A stretch of DNA of 64,000 nt from BOG-994 sp049514215. GTDB taxonomy: Bacteria; Pseudomonadota; Gammaproteobacteria; Burkholderiales; Burkholderiaceae_D. Both the position numbers and the translations under genes were made by a program. The notes below the pieces were generated by a model, which saw nothing but the letters and a program-made list of their open reading frames with translations, was not told the DNA's origin and did no database searches. Positions 8,552-17,854 of this stretch are shown in pieces (positions within the stretch are counted from its first letter, which is position 1; each line of letters begins with the position of its first letter). The stretch covers positions 62,001 through 126,000 of the forward strand of contig JBEKVI010000002.1 of NCBI GenBank assembly GCA_049514215.1, in the 5' to 3' direction.

Positions 8552-10093
8552 CTAGGAGGCCTTTTGGGGCGCTGCGGCGGCAGGTTCGCGCCGCACGCGA
8601 CCGCTTAAGGTGCTGTCCGGTACCAGGAAGGTCAGACCGAACGGAACAAGCGCGACGACGGCGCCCACCAGGAATATGCGGCGAAATGCGTGTTCCGCCA
8701 GTGCGCGAATCGCATCTTCGGTCGCACTCGGTGCGGCGTCAGCGTTGCCCAATAGAGTATGGAGCATCTCGCCGCCTACGGCATTGGTGCCCATGATTCC
8801 CGCCCCGCCGTGCAGGGTCGCAAGCAGGATCGTGCTCAAAACGGCGATGCCGATGGCGCCTCCCAAGGAACGAAACAGCGCCGTAGCGGCGGTCGCAACC
8901 CCGATATTGTGGGGCGGCACGGCGTTTTGAACGGCGACCAGAGAGCTCGGAAACTGTAGACCAATGCCAAACCCGGCCACAGCCATGGCCAATGCGGTGA
9001 TGACGATGGAATGGATATCGACAAACGCGATCGAGGCGATGGCGAGCGGAACAAGCGCGGCCCCCATCATTTGCACCGGACGGTAGCGACCCGTGCGAAC
9101 CATGACTCGGCCGGCGCAAAAAGCGCCACACGGGATCATGAGGGAAAGCGGCACGAGCCGCCAGGCCGCGGCATCGGCGGCCACGCCACCCACGATTTGA
9201 AACCGCAAGGGCATGAGCACCGACATGGAGATGAGATTGAAATAGGCCAGAAAAAGCACGGCGCAACACGAGGCGACAGCGCGGATGCGAAACAGGGGCA
9301 ATGGCAGGATAGGCTCTTCGGCCTTGCGTTCCCAGAGCACGAAAATGCCGAGCAGCAATGCCGCCAGGCCCAGCAGCTCCAGGTTGTCGGGCTCATCGAG
9401 CGGCACTCCTTGGCCGACCCGGGTCACGGCGATGAGAAGGGCGGCAAGTCCGGCCGACAAGAGGAGGGCTCCTGGGTAATCGATCCGGCGTCGCAGACCC
9501 GGCACCGGCAATCGTGCAAGAGCACGCCGCGAGACCAGAAACGCCAGGGGCCCTAGGACCAGATTGATCCAGAAGCACCAGCGCCAGGATAAATAGTGCG
9601 TCAGCAGGCCGCCCACCACGGGACCGGCCACACTGGAGACGGCATAGACACCGCTGATATAGCCCTGGTAGCGGCCGCGCTCCCGTAGGGAGACCACGTC
9701 GGCGATGATCGTCTGTGAGATCGAGATGAGACCGCCTCCGCCCAGCCCTTGTAGGACGCGAGCCGCGACCAGTTGCGGCATCGACTGGGCGAGCGCGCAT
9801 CCGAGTGACGCGGCAAGGAAAATGGCGATTGCGCTAAGCAGCATGATTCGCCGGCCGAACAGGTCGCCCAGCTTGCCATAGATGGGCGTGGCGATGGTGG
9901 AGGCCACGAGATAGCCCGAGACGACCCAGGCCAGAAGCTCGAAGCCGCTCAGTTGCTCGGCCATGCGGGGCAGGGCGACCGAGACGATGGTCTGATCGAG
10001 AGCCCCCAGAAGAATCGCAAGCATGAGCCCGATGATGATCGAGCGCACATCCGCCGGCTCCATCGGCTTGGCGCTTGCGACAGAATCGTTCAA
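8552..10093 (-). CDS. MFS drug:H+ antiporter, DHA2 family (EmrB/QacA type)
   Basis: 513 residues, hydrophobic throughout, consistent with 14 transmembrane helices. Motif A (GKLGDLFGRR) follows helix 2, motif C (SSVAGPVVGG) lies in helix 5, and the N-terminal LDQTIVSVALP is the D1 motif of the DHA2 family. Members expel drugs, dyes or metabolites using the proton gradient. EmrB pumps usually pair with a membrane-fusion EmrA protein; none is here. The start codon overlaps the stop of the DUF2863 gene (ATGA at 10090-10093), implying translational coupling. Substrate is unknown. Confidence 0.88.
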   Translation of the reverse strand: MNDSVASAKPMEPADVRSIIIGLMLAILLGALDQTIVSVALPRMAEQLSGFELLAWVVSGYLVASTIATPIYGKLGDLFGRRIMLLSAIAIFLAASLGCALAQSMPQLVAARVLQGLGGGGLISISQTIIADVVSLRERGRYQGYISGVYAVSSVAGPVVGGLLTHYLSWRWCFWINLVLGPLAFLVSRRALARLPVPGLRRRIDYPGALLLSAGLAALLIAVTRVGQGVPLDEPDNLELLGLAALLLGIFVLWERKAEEPILPLPLFRIRAVASCCAVLFLAYFNLISMSVLMPLRFQIVGGVAADAAAWRLVPLSLMIPCGAFCAGRVMVRTGRYRPVQMMGAALVPLAIASIAFVDIHSIVITALAMAVAGFGIGLQFPSSLVAVQNAVPPHNIGVATAATALFRSLGGAIGIAVLSTILLATLHGGAGIMGTNAVGGEMLHTLLGNADAAPSATEDAIRALAEHAFRRIFLVGAVVALVPFGLTFLVPDSTLSGRVRREPAAAAPQKAS

Positions 10094-11283
10094 TGCAAGT
10101 GGGCGCGCGGTTCTTCGGCGTCCTCGGGCAGTTCGGGGTGCACCAGTTCACCCGAAGGATCGGCGAATAGCGGGGCGCCGCAGTCCTCGCAGAATTCGAG
10201 AGGGAAGAGTTGATCCAGATAGATCATTTCGTGGATCCTGCAGTCCTTTAACAGCGCTTCGATCTGATCGCGCGGTCCTTCGGGCTCGGGGCCTTCTTCC
10301 CGTCCGAACAGAGGCCAGACCACACCGTAGTAGACGTCGCTTCCGTTCTCCAGCGTAAATCCGATGCGATATTCCTCTCCGCGCTCTTCTCCAAACAACG
10401 CGACGACCGCCCTTAGGCGTTCGGGCTCAAGGGTGAGCGCCGTCTCCAGGAAGGCCACGGCGGCCCTGATCCCGAAGGGCCGCACCGCCTGGTCGGATTC
10501 CCGACAGCTGACGTGGTACGCATCCGGCAAAAGAAGCTCGGTCTGCGATCCGGTGAGGACCTGGGCGAGCAGCGCTCCGGCCGCCTCGCGCCAATGGACG
10601 AGCACCTCTGCACGGCCGACGCTCGTCTCTGCGCCCGGCAACCCCTGCTCTTGCCAGCGCATCAAAGCCCCGTCGCCGGGCCCAACCAGTGCGGCGATCA
10701 GATAGCGCGTGTCGGCCAGTAGCGGGGCGGTCTGGGGCAGCTTTGCGAAGGTCGGCGCGCGGGCGGTCTCAAGCAAGGCCCGACGGCCGAGAGTTTGCGT
10801 GAGCTCGCGCGTTTTGGAAAAGCGCTGAGGCAATTGGTCGATCGAGTAGAGGTAGGGCGACAGGGCGACCCGCACGCCACGGGCGGCGATGTGACTGGCA
10901 AGATGCGCGCCGAGCGCTTGCGCTACGTCGCTGCGCAGTGGGCCGGAGAAGATCGAATACTTCGACCACGCCAGAACCGGAGCGGCCAAAAGGAGCACTT
11001 GCTCGCCATCGAGCCCGGCCGATTCGGATTGCGCCTCCGCGGCGTCGATCAGGACGTCGTAGGCCGGCAAATGACCGCGATGCAGATGATCGAGCGCATG
11101 CTCTAAGGCGCTGTCGGATCCGTGCTCGAGTAGCCGGATCAATTCCGCTGACAGGCGCCGATCCCAGAATCGGTCCTCGATATGGCTGCCGGAATTGGCC
11201 AAACCGGTGGCCAGGACGACAAGCAGCTCCGCGTCGCGGGTCAGGCGAGGCGAAGGCGACTTGTTCCTCTTGCGCTTCATCAT
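10090..11283 (-). CDS. DUF2863 family protein
   Basis: About 397 residues if started at the ATG at 11283; the next codon (11280) is also ATG, and a GTG at 11304 would add seven residues. The sequence is soluble and fairly acidic, beginning with a lysine-rich tail (MMKRKRNKS) and SPRLTRDAELLVVLATGLANSGS. This matches the uncharacterised DUF2863 family, which I know mainly from Burkholderiales; no biochemical role is established. I see no catalytic signature. It follows acnA by about 54 bp and overlaps the MFS gene by 4 bp. Confidence 0.75.
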   Translation of the reverse strand: MMKRKRNKSPSPRLTRDAELLVVLATGLANSGSHIEDRFWDRRLSAELIRLLEHGSDSALEHALDHLHRGHLPAYDVLIDAAEAQSESAGLDGEQVLLLAAPVLAWSKYSIFSGPLRSDVAQALGAHLASHIAARGVRVALSPYLYSIDQLPQRFSKTRELTQTLGRRALLETARAPTFAKLPQTAPLLADTRYLIAALVGPGDGALMRWQEQGLPGAETSVGRAEVLVHWREAAGALLAQVLTGSQTELLLPDAYHVSCRESDQAVRPFGIRAAVAFLETALTLEPERLRAVVALFGEERGEEYRIGFTLENGSDVYYGVVWPLFGREEGPEPEGPRDQIEALLKDCRIHEMIYLDQLFPLEFCEDCGAPLFADPSGELVHPELPEDAEEPRAHLH

Positions 11284-11337
11284 GGATCCGGTCCGTGGGC
11301 GCACGGGACCCAGATCCCGTGCGCGAACTGGGGTTGA

Positions 11338-14034
11338 CTAGGCCGCAAGCAGTTGCCTGAGCACGTAGGGCAAAATCCCACCGTTATTGTAGTAGTCGAC
11401 TTCGATGGGGGTATCGATGCGCAGCAGCAGAGGGACCGAGCGGCTCTGGCCGCCCTTGGTTACGACCATCTCGACGTCCATCTGCGGACGAATCGCACCC
11501 GGGATGACGATATCGAACGTCTCGTCGCCCACGATACCCAGTGATTCGGCCGAATCGGAGCCTTTGAACTGCAGTGCGAGCACACCCATGCCGATCAGGT
11601 TCGAGCGGTGAATCCGCTCGAAACTGCGCGCGATGACGGCTTTGACGCCCAATAGGAAGGTGCCTTTGGCCGCCCAATCGCGTGACGACCCAGTTCCGTA
11701 TTCCTCGCCCCCAAAGACGACCGTGGGCACACCGGCGTCGATGTAATGCATGGCGGCCTCGTAGATCGAGGTCTGCTCTCCTTGCGGTTGCAAGAGGGTA
11801 TAGCCGCCTTCGATGCGACTGCCATCGGCCTTGGGGGGAATCATGAGGTTCTTGATACGCACGTTGGCAAACGTTCCGCGCATCATCACATCATGATTGC
11901 CGCGTCTGGCCCCATAGCTGTTGAAGTCGACCTTGGCGACGTTGTGGTCGATCAGATAGCGTCCCGCGGGCGACGTATCCTTGATCGAGCCGGCCGGCGA
12001 GATGTGATCCGTCGTCACCGAGTCTCCGAAAATTCCGAGCGCGCGGGCGCCCTTGACCCCTAAGGCCTGCACTTGGTTGTCCATAGCGAAGTGCTCGAAA
12101 AAGGGAGGCTCGGCAATGTAGGTCGAACTCGGCCAGTCGTACACCTGCCCGGAGGCCGAACTGACCTGACTCCACAGATCGCCCTCGTGGGTTAACGAAC
12201 CGTAGAGTTTGCGGAAGGTCTTGGCATCCATCGCGCTTTTCAAAAGCGCATGCACCTCCTCGCTGGTCGGCCAGATGTCGCCGATATAGACATCCTCTCC
12301 CTTTTTGCCCTTGCCCAGGGGTTCGGTCATGAGGTCAATCAAGACCGTGCCTGCGATCGCGTAGGCGACCACGAGAGGGGGCGAAGCGAGAAAGTTGGCC
12401 TTGATGTTCGGGTGAATGCGCGCTTCAAAGTTGCGATTGCCCGAAAGAACCGCCGAACACACGAGATCGTTTTGGGTGATGAGTTCGTTTAGCGCGGGTG
12501 TGAGATCACCGGCATTGCCAATGCAAGTCGTACATCCGTACGCGGTGACGCCAAATCCGAGCTGTTCGAGATAGGGCAGAAGCTTCGTCTTGGTGAGGTA
12601 GTCGGTTACGACCCGGCTGCCGGGCGCAAGCGAGGTCTTAATATGGGCAGCCACTCCTAGGCCGCGCTCGACGGCCTTTTTTGCGAGGAGTCCTGCAGCC
12701 AAGAGCACGCTTGGATTCGAAGTGTTCGTACACGACGTGATGGCTGCAATCAGGATGTCGCCGTTGTGGACCTCGACACCATCTTTGTTGAGAAAGGGCT
12801 TTCTCAATTCAGCCGCGGCCTTGTTAAAACCGTTCTCCGCGACCGGCTTTGAAAAAAGTGTCTGGAACGTCTTTTTCACATTGCCGATCTCAATGCGATC
12901 CTGAGGCCGCTTGGGTCCGGCAACCGATGGCGCCACCGTTCCCAGATCCAGTTCAAGCTCGACGCTGTAGTCGATTTGGCCCTTCTTGGGAATGCCAAAC
13001 AGACCCTGCGCCTTGAAGTAGGCCGCGAACGCGTCGATCTCTTCCTTGGTCCGTCCGGTACCTTCGAAGTAGGCGATGGTTTTCTCGTCGACCGGGAAAA
13101 ACCCCATCGTGGCGCCATACTCGGGCGCCATGTTCCCGATGGTTGCCCGATCCGGGACCGAGAGCGATGCCGTGCCTTCGCCGAAGAACTCGACGAACTT
13201 CCCAACGACCTTGGCACGTCGCAACATCTCGGTCACCGTCAAAACGAGATCGGTGGCCGTCACTCCGCCGCGCAACGCTCCTTTCAGGTGCACCCCGACC
13301 ACGTCCGGGGTGAGAAAGTAGACGGGCTGACCCAGCATTCCGGCTTCCGCTTCGATGCCTCCGACCCCCCAGCCCACCACGCCGATGCCATTGATCATGG
13401 TCGTATGACTGTCGGTGCCCACCAGCGTGTCGGGGTAGTAGACCCCGTGCTTGTGGTGAACGCCCCGGGCGAGATACTCGAGATTGACCTGATGCACGAT
13501 GCCAATGCCCGGCGGGACCACTTTGAAGGTGTCGAAGGCCTGCATGCCCCACTTCATAAATTGATAACGTTCCTTGTTGCGCTGAAATTCGACCTTCATG
13601 TTCAGGTCGAGCGCATCGGGCTGTCGGAAATAGTCGATCTGGACCGAGTGGTCTACGACCAGGTCGACCGGAACGAGCGGTTCGATCTGTTTGGGATCCT
13701 TGCCCATGCGCGCCGCAACGCCCCGCATTGCGGCCAGATCGGCCAGGAGCGGCACGCCCGTGAAATCCTGGAGCACGATGCGCGCGACGACAAACGGAAT
13801 CTCGTCCGTGCGCGCGGCCATGGGTTGCCAGGACGCGAGCTGGCGCACGTGCTCTTCGGTGATCTTCTTGCCGTCGCAGTTGCGCAAAACCGACTCGAGA
13901 ACGATGCGAATCGATACCGGTAGCCGCGAGAGATCGGTGTCGAGCGCGTTGGCCAATGCCGGCAGGGAATACAAACGGCCCGTCTTGGAGCCGATCTTGA
14001 ACTCTTTTAGCGTGTGAAGCGTATCGTGGTCCAT
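11338..14034 (-). CDS. acnA: aconitate hydratase A
   Basis: 898 residues, the usual size of AcnA/IRP-type aconitase. The ATG at 14034 has a good AGAGGA site; the frame is open further upstream but has no support there. The three [4Fe-4S] cysteines appear in ITSCTNTSN and in YGCTTCIGN. Other family segments are LVGTDSHTTMINGIG, SGNRNFEARIHP, FNSYGARRGNHDVMMRGTFAN and EYGTGSSRDWAAKG. It interconverts citrate and isocitrate. It closes the prp gene string, with no acnD or prpF nearby, so it may also hydrate 2-methyl-cis-aconitate made by PrpD. Its start region shares 13 bases (AGGAATTCCCATG) with that of prpB. Confidence 0.95.
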   Translation of the reverse strand: MDHDTLHTLKEFKIGSKTGRLYSLPALANALDTDLSRLPVSIRIVLESVLRNCDGKKITEEHVRQLASWQPMAARTDEIPFVVARIVLQDFTGVPLLADLAAMRGVAARMGKDPKQIEPLVPVDLVVDHSVQIDYFRQPDALDLNMKVEFQRNKERYQFMKWGMQAFDTFKVVPPGIGIVHQVNLEYLARGVHHKHGVYYPDTLVGTDSHTTMINGIGVVGWGVGGIEAEAGMLGQPVYFLTPDVVGVHLKGALRGGVTATDLVLTVTEMLRRAKVVGKFVEFFGEGTASLSVPDRATIGNMAPEYGATMGFFPVDEKTIAYFEGTGRTKEEIDAFAAYFKAQGLFGIPKKGQIDYSVELELDLGTVAPSVAGPKRPQDRIEIGNVKKTFQTLFSKPVAENGFNKAAAELRKPFLNKDGVEVHNGDILIAAITSCTNTSNPSVLLAAGLLAKKAVERGLGVAAHIKTSLAPGSRVVTDYLTKTKLLPYLEQLGFGVTAYGCTTCIGNAGDLTPALNELITQNDLVCSAVLSGNRNFEARIHPNIKANFLASPPLVVAYAIAGTVLIDLMTEPLGKGKKGEDVYIGDIWPTSEEVHALLKSAMDAKTFRKLYGSLTHEGDLWSQVSSASGQVYDWPSSTYIAEPPFFEHFAMDNQVQALGVKGARALGIFGDSVTTDHISPAGSIKDTSPAGRYLIDHNVAKVDFNSYGARRGNHDVMMRGTFANVRIKNLMIPPKADGSRIEGGYTLLQPQGEQTSIYEAAMHYIDAGVPTVVFGGEEYGTGSSRDWAAKGTFLLGVKAVIARSFERIHRSNLIGMGVLALQFKGSDSAESLGIVGDETFDIVIPGAIRPQMDVEMVVTKGGQSRSVPLLLRIDTPIEVDYYNNGGILPYVLRQLLAA

Positions 14035-14045
14035 GGGAATTCCTC

Positions 14046-14082
14046 TGGTTTTGGTGGTGTGTGAGGAGGTTTGGGTGGGTTG
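14046..14082 (-). promoter_or_regulatory. G-free, C-rich leader segment ahead of acnA
   Basis: On the transcribed (minus) strand these 37 bases between prpD and acnA contain no G and are about half C. Such an unstructured pyrimidine/CA-rich stretch is typical of Rho-utilisation sites or of standby regions that keep a ribosome-binding site open. It lies just 5' of the acnA ribosome-binding site. Function is inferred from composition only. Confidence 0.3.
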
Positions 14083-14105
14083 CGGCGAGAGCGGTGGCTC
14101 TGCCT

Positions 14106-15557
14106 TCAAATCACGTACAGATCGACATAGTCATTCACGGCCATCGAAGCGAGCCGCTTTGCATCCAGCGAAACGTCAAGAATCCGCTCCTGCTGCTTGG
14201 CTGGAAAGCGACGCGCCAAATTGGTCCTGAATTTGGCCTCAAGCAAGGGGATGCCTTCCTTGCGGCGCCGTTTATGCCCGATGGGATACTCCACGACGAC
14301 TTCATCGAGCTTCTTGCCGTTTTTGAGCTCGATGGTCAACGCGTTTGCGATGGAACGCTTCTCGGGATCGTGGTAGTCCTTGGTAAAGCGCGGATCCTCG
14401 ACACACACGATGCGCTCGCGTAGTGCGTCGATGCGCGGGTCGGAGGCGATCGTGTCCTCGTAGTCGCCTGCGGTCAGCCGGCCAAACAGGAGCGGCACGG
14501 CCACCATATACTGAATGCAGTGATCCCGATCGGCTGGATTGTTCAGCGGACCCTTCTTGTCGATGATGCGGATGCACGCTTCGTGGGTGCGAATGGTCAC
14601 CTTCTTGATGTCGTCCGCGCTGGCCCCGCGCTTGGCCAGTGCGGCATGGAGCGTCATGGCTGCTTCGACTGCCGTCTGTGAATGGAATTCTGCAGGAAAC
14701 GAGATCTTGAAGAGGACGTTCTCCATGACGTAGCTGCCATAGGGGCGCTGAAACTGGAAGGGTTTGCCCTTGAAGAGGACATCATAGAATCCCCAGGTCT
14801 TTGCGCTTAGGACGGTGGGATAGCCCATTTCGCCTTTTTGCGCGACCAGAGCGAGCCAGACGGCGCGCGCCGTTGCGTCTCCTGCCGCCCAGCTCTTGCG
14901 CGAGCCGGTGTTGGGGGCGTGCCGATAGGTGCGCAGCGACTGTCCGTCGACCCAGGCGAGCGAGACAGCGTTGCACAATTCCTCCCGGTCCAGCCCCAAC
15001 AAATGCCCAACGACCGCGGTCGAGGCGACTTTGACCAGGACAACGTGGTCCAGCCCGACCTTGTTAAAGGAGTTCTCAAGCGCAAGACATCCCTGGATCT
15101 CATGCGCCTTGATCATGGCGGTGAGCACCTCGTGCATCGAGCGTGGCGCCTGGCCCCGCGCGATCGCCGCACGCGACAGCCAGTCGGCCGTCGCAAGAAT
15201 GCCACCCAGATTGTCCGACGGATGCCCCCATTCCGCTGCGAGCCAGGTGTCATTGAAGTCCAGCCAGCGGATCATCGCGCCGATATTGAACGCGGCCTGG
15301 ACCGGGTCAAGCTGGAACTGTGTGCCCGGCACGCGCGCGCCATGCGGGACGATGGTGCCGTGAACCGTGGGCCCAAGGAGCTTGGTGCAGGCCGGATATT
15401 CGAGCGCCTCAAGGCCGCAGCCGAGCGTGTCGATGAGGCAGTTTCGCGCGGTCTCGTAGGCCAGCTTCGAAGTGATTTTGTAATCGACGACGTAGTCGAC
15501 GATATCGGTCAAAACGCGATCGGGGGTCTGCCGGACGCGGCGAATCGGTGCGGACAT
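14106..15557 (-). CDS. prpD: 2-methylcitrate dehydratase (MmgE/PrpD family)
   Basis: 483 residues from the ATG at 15557; the open frame continues upstream to 15743 but that part overlaps the preceding gene and is unlike the family. Family features: SKLAYETARNCLIDTLGCGLEAL near the N terminus, FNIGAMIRWLDFNDTWLAAEWGHPSDNLGGIL, SWAAGDATARAVWLA, and FPAEFHSQTAVEAAM. PrpD is an iron-sulfur-free enzyme that dehydrates 2-methylcitrate to 2-methyl-cis-aconitate in propionate breakdown. It lies between the unknown 205-residue gene and acnA in the prp string, which supports the assignment over the looser MmgE name. Confidence 0.92.
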   Translation of the reverse strand: MSAPIRRVRQTPDRVLTDIVDYVVDYKITSKLAYETARNCLIDTLGCGLEALEYPACTKLLGPTVHGTIVPHGARVPGTQFQLDPVQAAFNIGAMIRWLDFNDTWLAAEWGHPSDNLGGILATADWLSRAAIARGQAPRSMHEVLTAMIKAHEIQGCLALENSFNKVGLDHVVLVKVASTAVVGHLLGLDREELCNAVSLAWVDGQSLRTYRHAPNTGSRKSWAAGDATARAVWLALVAQKGEMGYPTVLSAKTWGFYDVLFKGKPFQFQRPYGSYVMENVLFKISFPAEFHSQTAVEAAMTLHAALAKRGASADDIKKVTIRTHEACIRIIDKKGPLNNPADRDHCIQYMVAVPLLFGRLTAGDYEDTIASDPRIDALRERIVCVEDPRFTKDYHDPEKRSIANALTIELKNGKKLDEVVVEYPIGHKRRRKEGIPLLEAKFRTNLARRFPAKQQERILDVSLDAKRLASMAVNDYVDLYVI

Positions 15558-15678
15558 TAGGGTCTTTCGAAGGGGAGGAAAAGCCCGAAGGCGCCGTGGG
15601 GCGCCTCTGGCAAGTCGCAGGTTCGACGATGGACTGCGCCGCGGCGCGCTGGACCTGTGCCGTGCGCCGGGCGCAGTG

Positions 15679-16296
15679 TCAGGCGGCCGCCTGGATACGA
15701 TTGACGAGTTCTGCAGCGACGTCTTTGCCGTGGGCTTTGGCAATCGCCGAGCCCAGTTCCTCCTGCAGCGCGAGCAACTCCTCGGCGCTCGAGCACTTCT
15801 CGATCTTCAACTGCATGAAGTAACCGCGCAGGCCAAGATAGTCGCTCACGATTTCGTTCATGATCGTGTAGAGCCGGTTGAATCGATGCTCCGCCTCGGT
15901 CGTGATGTTGAGTGCTGGCTCCAATGCGGCGTTGGGCGGGCGTGCCGCGGGAGGTGCCGGCTTGGCCGGGGCGATCGGAATGGGAGCGCTGCCGTACTTG
16001 GTCGCCCGCGGGGCCGTCGCCGGGGGGACCGCAGGTGCCACGACGATCGGAGGCGGCGCCGGTTTGGGTTCCGGGGGAGCTGCAATATAGAGCTCGATGA
16101 GTCCTTTGGCCAGAAGTTGCTCTAGAGCGTCCGGTGGCGCCTTGCCCCCGCTCATGAGGTCTTTCAGCTGGGAGACCGGTCTGTGACCATCCACGAGCAA
16201 AAGAACGGTCCTTAGGGCTCCGGAGAGATGCAGCGCCCGGGTTCGCATTTCTTCGCGCCCGGACTCTGTCTTCGTATAGATCTCCCGTTCGTTCAT
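15679..16296 (-). CDS. uncharacterised protein within the prp operon
   Basis: 205 residues from the ATG at 16296. Three parts can be seen: residues 1-75 look like a compact winged-helix-type domain (KTESGREEMRTRALHLSGALRTVLLLVDG, then a second helix pair ending LLAKGLIELY); residues 76-130 form a Pro/Ala-rich linker; residues 130-205 are a helical domain (EAEHRFNRLYTIMNEIVSDYLGLRG) rich in acidic residues. I recall similar N-terminal domains in other betaproteobacterial hypothetical proteins, but know no function. There is no signal peptide. It lies 309 bp after prpC and 121 bp before prpD. A regulatory or adaptor role is only a guess. Confidence 0.7.
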   Translation of the reverse strand: MNEREIYTKTESGREEMRTRALHLSGALRTVLLLVDGHRPVSQLKDLMSGGKAPPDALEQLLAKGLIELYIAAPPEPKPAPPPIVVAPAVPPATAPRATKYGSAPIPIAPAKPAPPAARPPNAALEPALNITTEAEHRFNRLYTIMNEIVSDYLGLRGYFMQLKIEKCSSAEELLALQEELGSAIAKAHGKDVAAELVNRIQAAA

Positions 16297-16605
16297 CCCC
16301 AGTCCCACCTGCGCTACTCCCGTTCGGTTTTTCCCCGGCACACGGGTTCGCGCGTACTCGTCTGAGCCGGATTATGCGACGAAATGGGGTCAGACGCGAA
16401 CAGGAAACCTGCGGGCAAGCCTCCTGTGGCGCAGTCGCGGTCGCCGCGGCACCACCCCGCGCCCAGACGGCTAGCGCATCCCTGCTCGCTGTTCCCCAGC
16501 CGCCGACCCCGCAACGCGGCTTGCCTAAGCCCGTGTCCCCGGCGGCAAAAACTCTGCCGCCGGGGCATGCGGACGCGTGCCGTCGAGGCCGGTTTCCGGG
16601 TCGAC
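16297..16605. other. 309-bp gap between prpC and the unknown gene
   Basis: No coding sequence is convincing here. The gap contains a strong stem-loop (16537-16565) just after the prpC stop; the remainder is high-GC sequence without recognised promoter or repeat. An internal promoter for the unknown gene and prpD could lie here but none is clear. Confidence 0.5.
16537..16565 (-). terminator. 11-bp stem-loop after prpC (no U-tract)
   Basis: Arms CCCCGGCGGCA (16537-16547) and TGCCGCCGGGG (16555-16565) pair perfectly around a 7-base loop. It starts about 40 bases past the prpC stop in the direction of transcription. No T-run follows on either strand, so it is more likely a 3'-end stabiliser or pause site than a full intrinsic terminator. 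Confidence 0.45.
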
Positions 16606-17766
16606 TCATTTTCGTTTCGACAAGGGGACGAAAGCCTGATCCTCCGGGCCCGTGTAATTGGCGCTGGGCCGGATGATCTTATTGTCGATTCGTTGCTCAA
16701 TGACGTGCGCGGCCCACCCCGAGGTGCGTGAGATCACGAACAGCGGGGTAAACATCGCTGTAGGCACGCCCATCATGTGGTAGCTCACCGCGGAGAACCA
16801 GTCGAGATTCGGGAACATCTTCTTGGCGTCCCACATGACCTTCTCGAGCCGCTCGGCGATGGCGAACATTTTCATCGAGCCGCTGTGCTTGGACAGCGCA
16901 TGCGCGACCTCTTTGATGATCTTGTTGCGCGGATCGGAGACCGTGTAGACCGGGTGACCAAAACCGATGATGACTTCCTTGGCGTCCACCCTGCGCTTGA
17001 CGTCGGCCTCGGCTTCGTCCGGGCTAGCATAGCGGCTTTGGATGTCGAAGGCGGCCTCGTTGGCTCCGCCATGCTTGGGTCCGCGCAGCGCTCCGATGGC
17101 ACCGGCGATGGCCGAATAGAAATCGGACCCGGTGCCGGCGATGACGCGCGCGGTAAATGTGGAGGCGTTGAACTCGTGTTCCGCATACAGGTTCAAGGAC
17201 GTATGCATGGCCCGTACCCACTCTGGGGTTGGGTTCACGCCGTGCAGAAGATGCAGGAAGTGGCCGCCGATCGAGTCGTCATCGGTCTCGACTTCGATGC
17301 GCCTGCCGTTGTAGGCATAGTGGTACCAGTAAAGAAGGACTGATCCCAGACTGGCCAGGAGGCGGTCGGCGATGTCGCGCGCACCGGCCACGTAGTGGTC
17401 TTCGCGTTCGGGGAGAACGCACCCGAGCGCCGAAACCCCGGTGCGCATTACATCCATGGGATGAGAAGAGGCCGGCAGCCACTCGAGAGCCGCTTTCACA
17501 TTGGCGGGCAGACCGCGCAGGGATTTGAGCTTCGTCTTATAGGCGGCCAACTCAGATGCCGTGGGCAAATGTTCATGGACAAGCAGATAGGCGATTTCCT
17601 CGAACTCGCACGCCTGGGCGATATCGAGGATGTCATAGCCGCGATAGTGCAAATCGTTTCCGGTCCGACCCACCGTGCACAAAGCGGTGTTACCGGCCAC
17701 GACGCCAGACAGCGCGACCGATTTTTTGGGCTTGGGGCCGATCGCGGGGGACATTTCTTGCGGCAT
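16606..17766 (-). CDS. prpC: 2-methylcitrate synthase
   Basis: 386 residues, the short citrate-synthase type typical of PrpC (gltA in this window has 436). Catalytic segments: EHEFNASTFTARVIAGTGSD (His), GPKHGGANEAAF (His), GFGHPVYTVSDPR, and NLDWFSAVSYHMMG (Asp region). It condenses propionyl-CoA with oxaloacetate to 2-methylcitrate. The start has a GGAGA site. It lies downstream of prpB, separated by a 129-bp gap holding a long hairpin. A plain citrate synthase is unlikely because a separate GltA is present and prpB/prpD are neighbours. Confidence 0.93.
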   Translation of the reverse strand: MPQEMSPAIGPKPKKSVALSGVVAGNTALCTVGRTGNDLHYRGYDILDIAQACEFEEIAYLLVHEHLPTASELAAYKTKLKSLRGLPANVKAALEWLPASSHPMDVMRTGVSALGCVLPEREDHYVAGARDIADRLLASLGSVLLYWYHYAYNGRRIEVETDDDSIGGHFLHLLHGVNPTPEWVRAMHTSLNLYAEHEFNASTFTARVIAGTGSDFYSAIAGAIGALRGPKHGGANEAAFDIQSRYASPDEAEADVKRRVDAKEVIIGFGHPVYTVSDPRNKIIKEVAHALSKHSGSMKMFAIAERLEKVMWDAKKMFPNLDWFSAVSYHMMGVPTAMFTPLFVISRTSGWAAHVIEQRIDNKIIRPSANYTGPEDQAFVPLSKRK

Positions 17767-17854
17767 TTCGAAGTCTCCGTTTAGGCGGCGCTTATGGGGT
17801 CAGGGCGCCGAAGCATGGAGCGCGGACAGTTTCGACCCGCGCCGAAGGCGCCTC

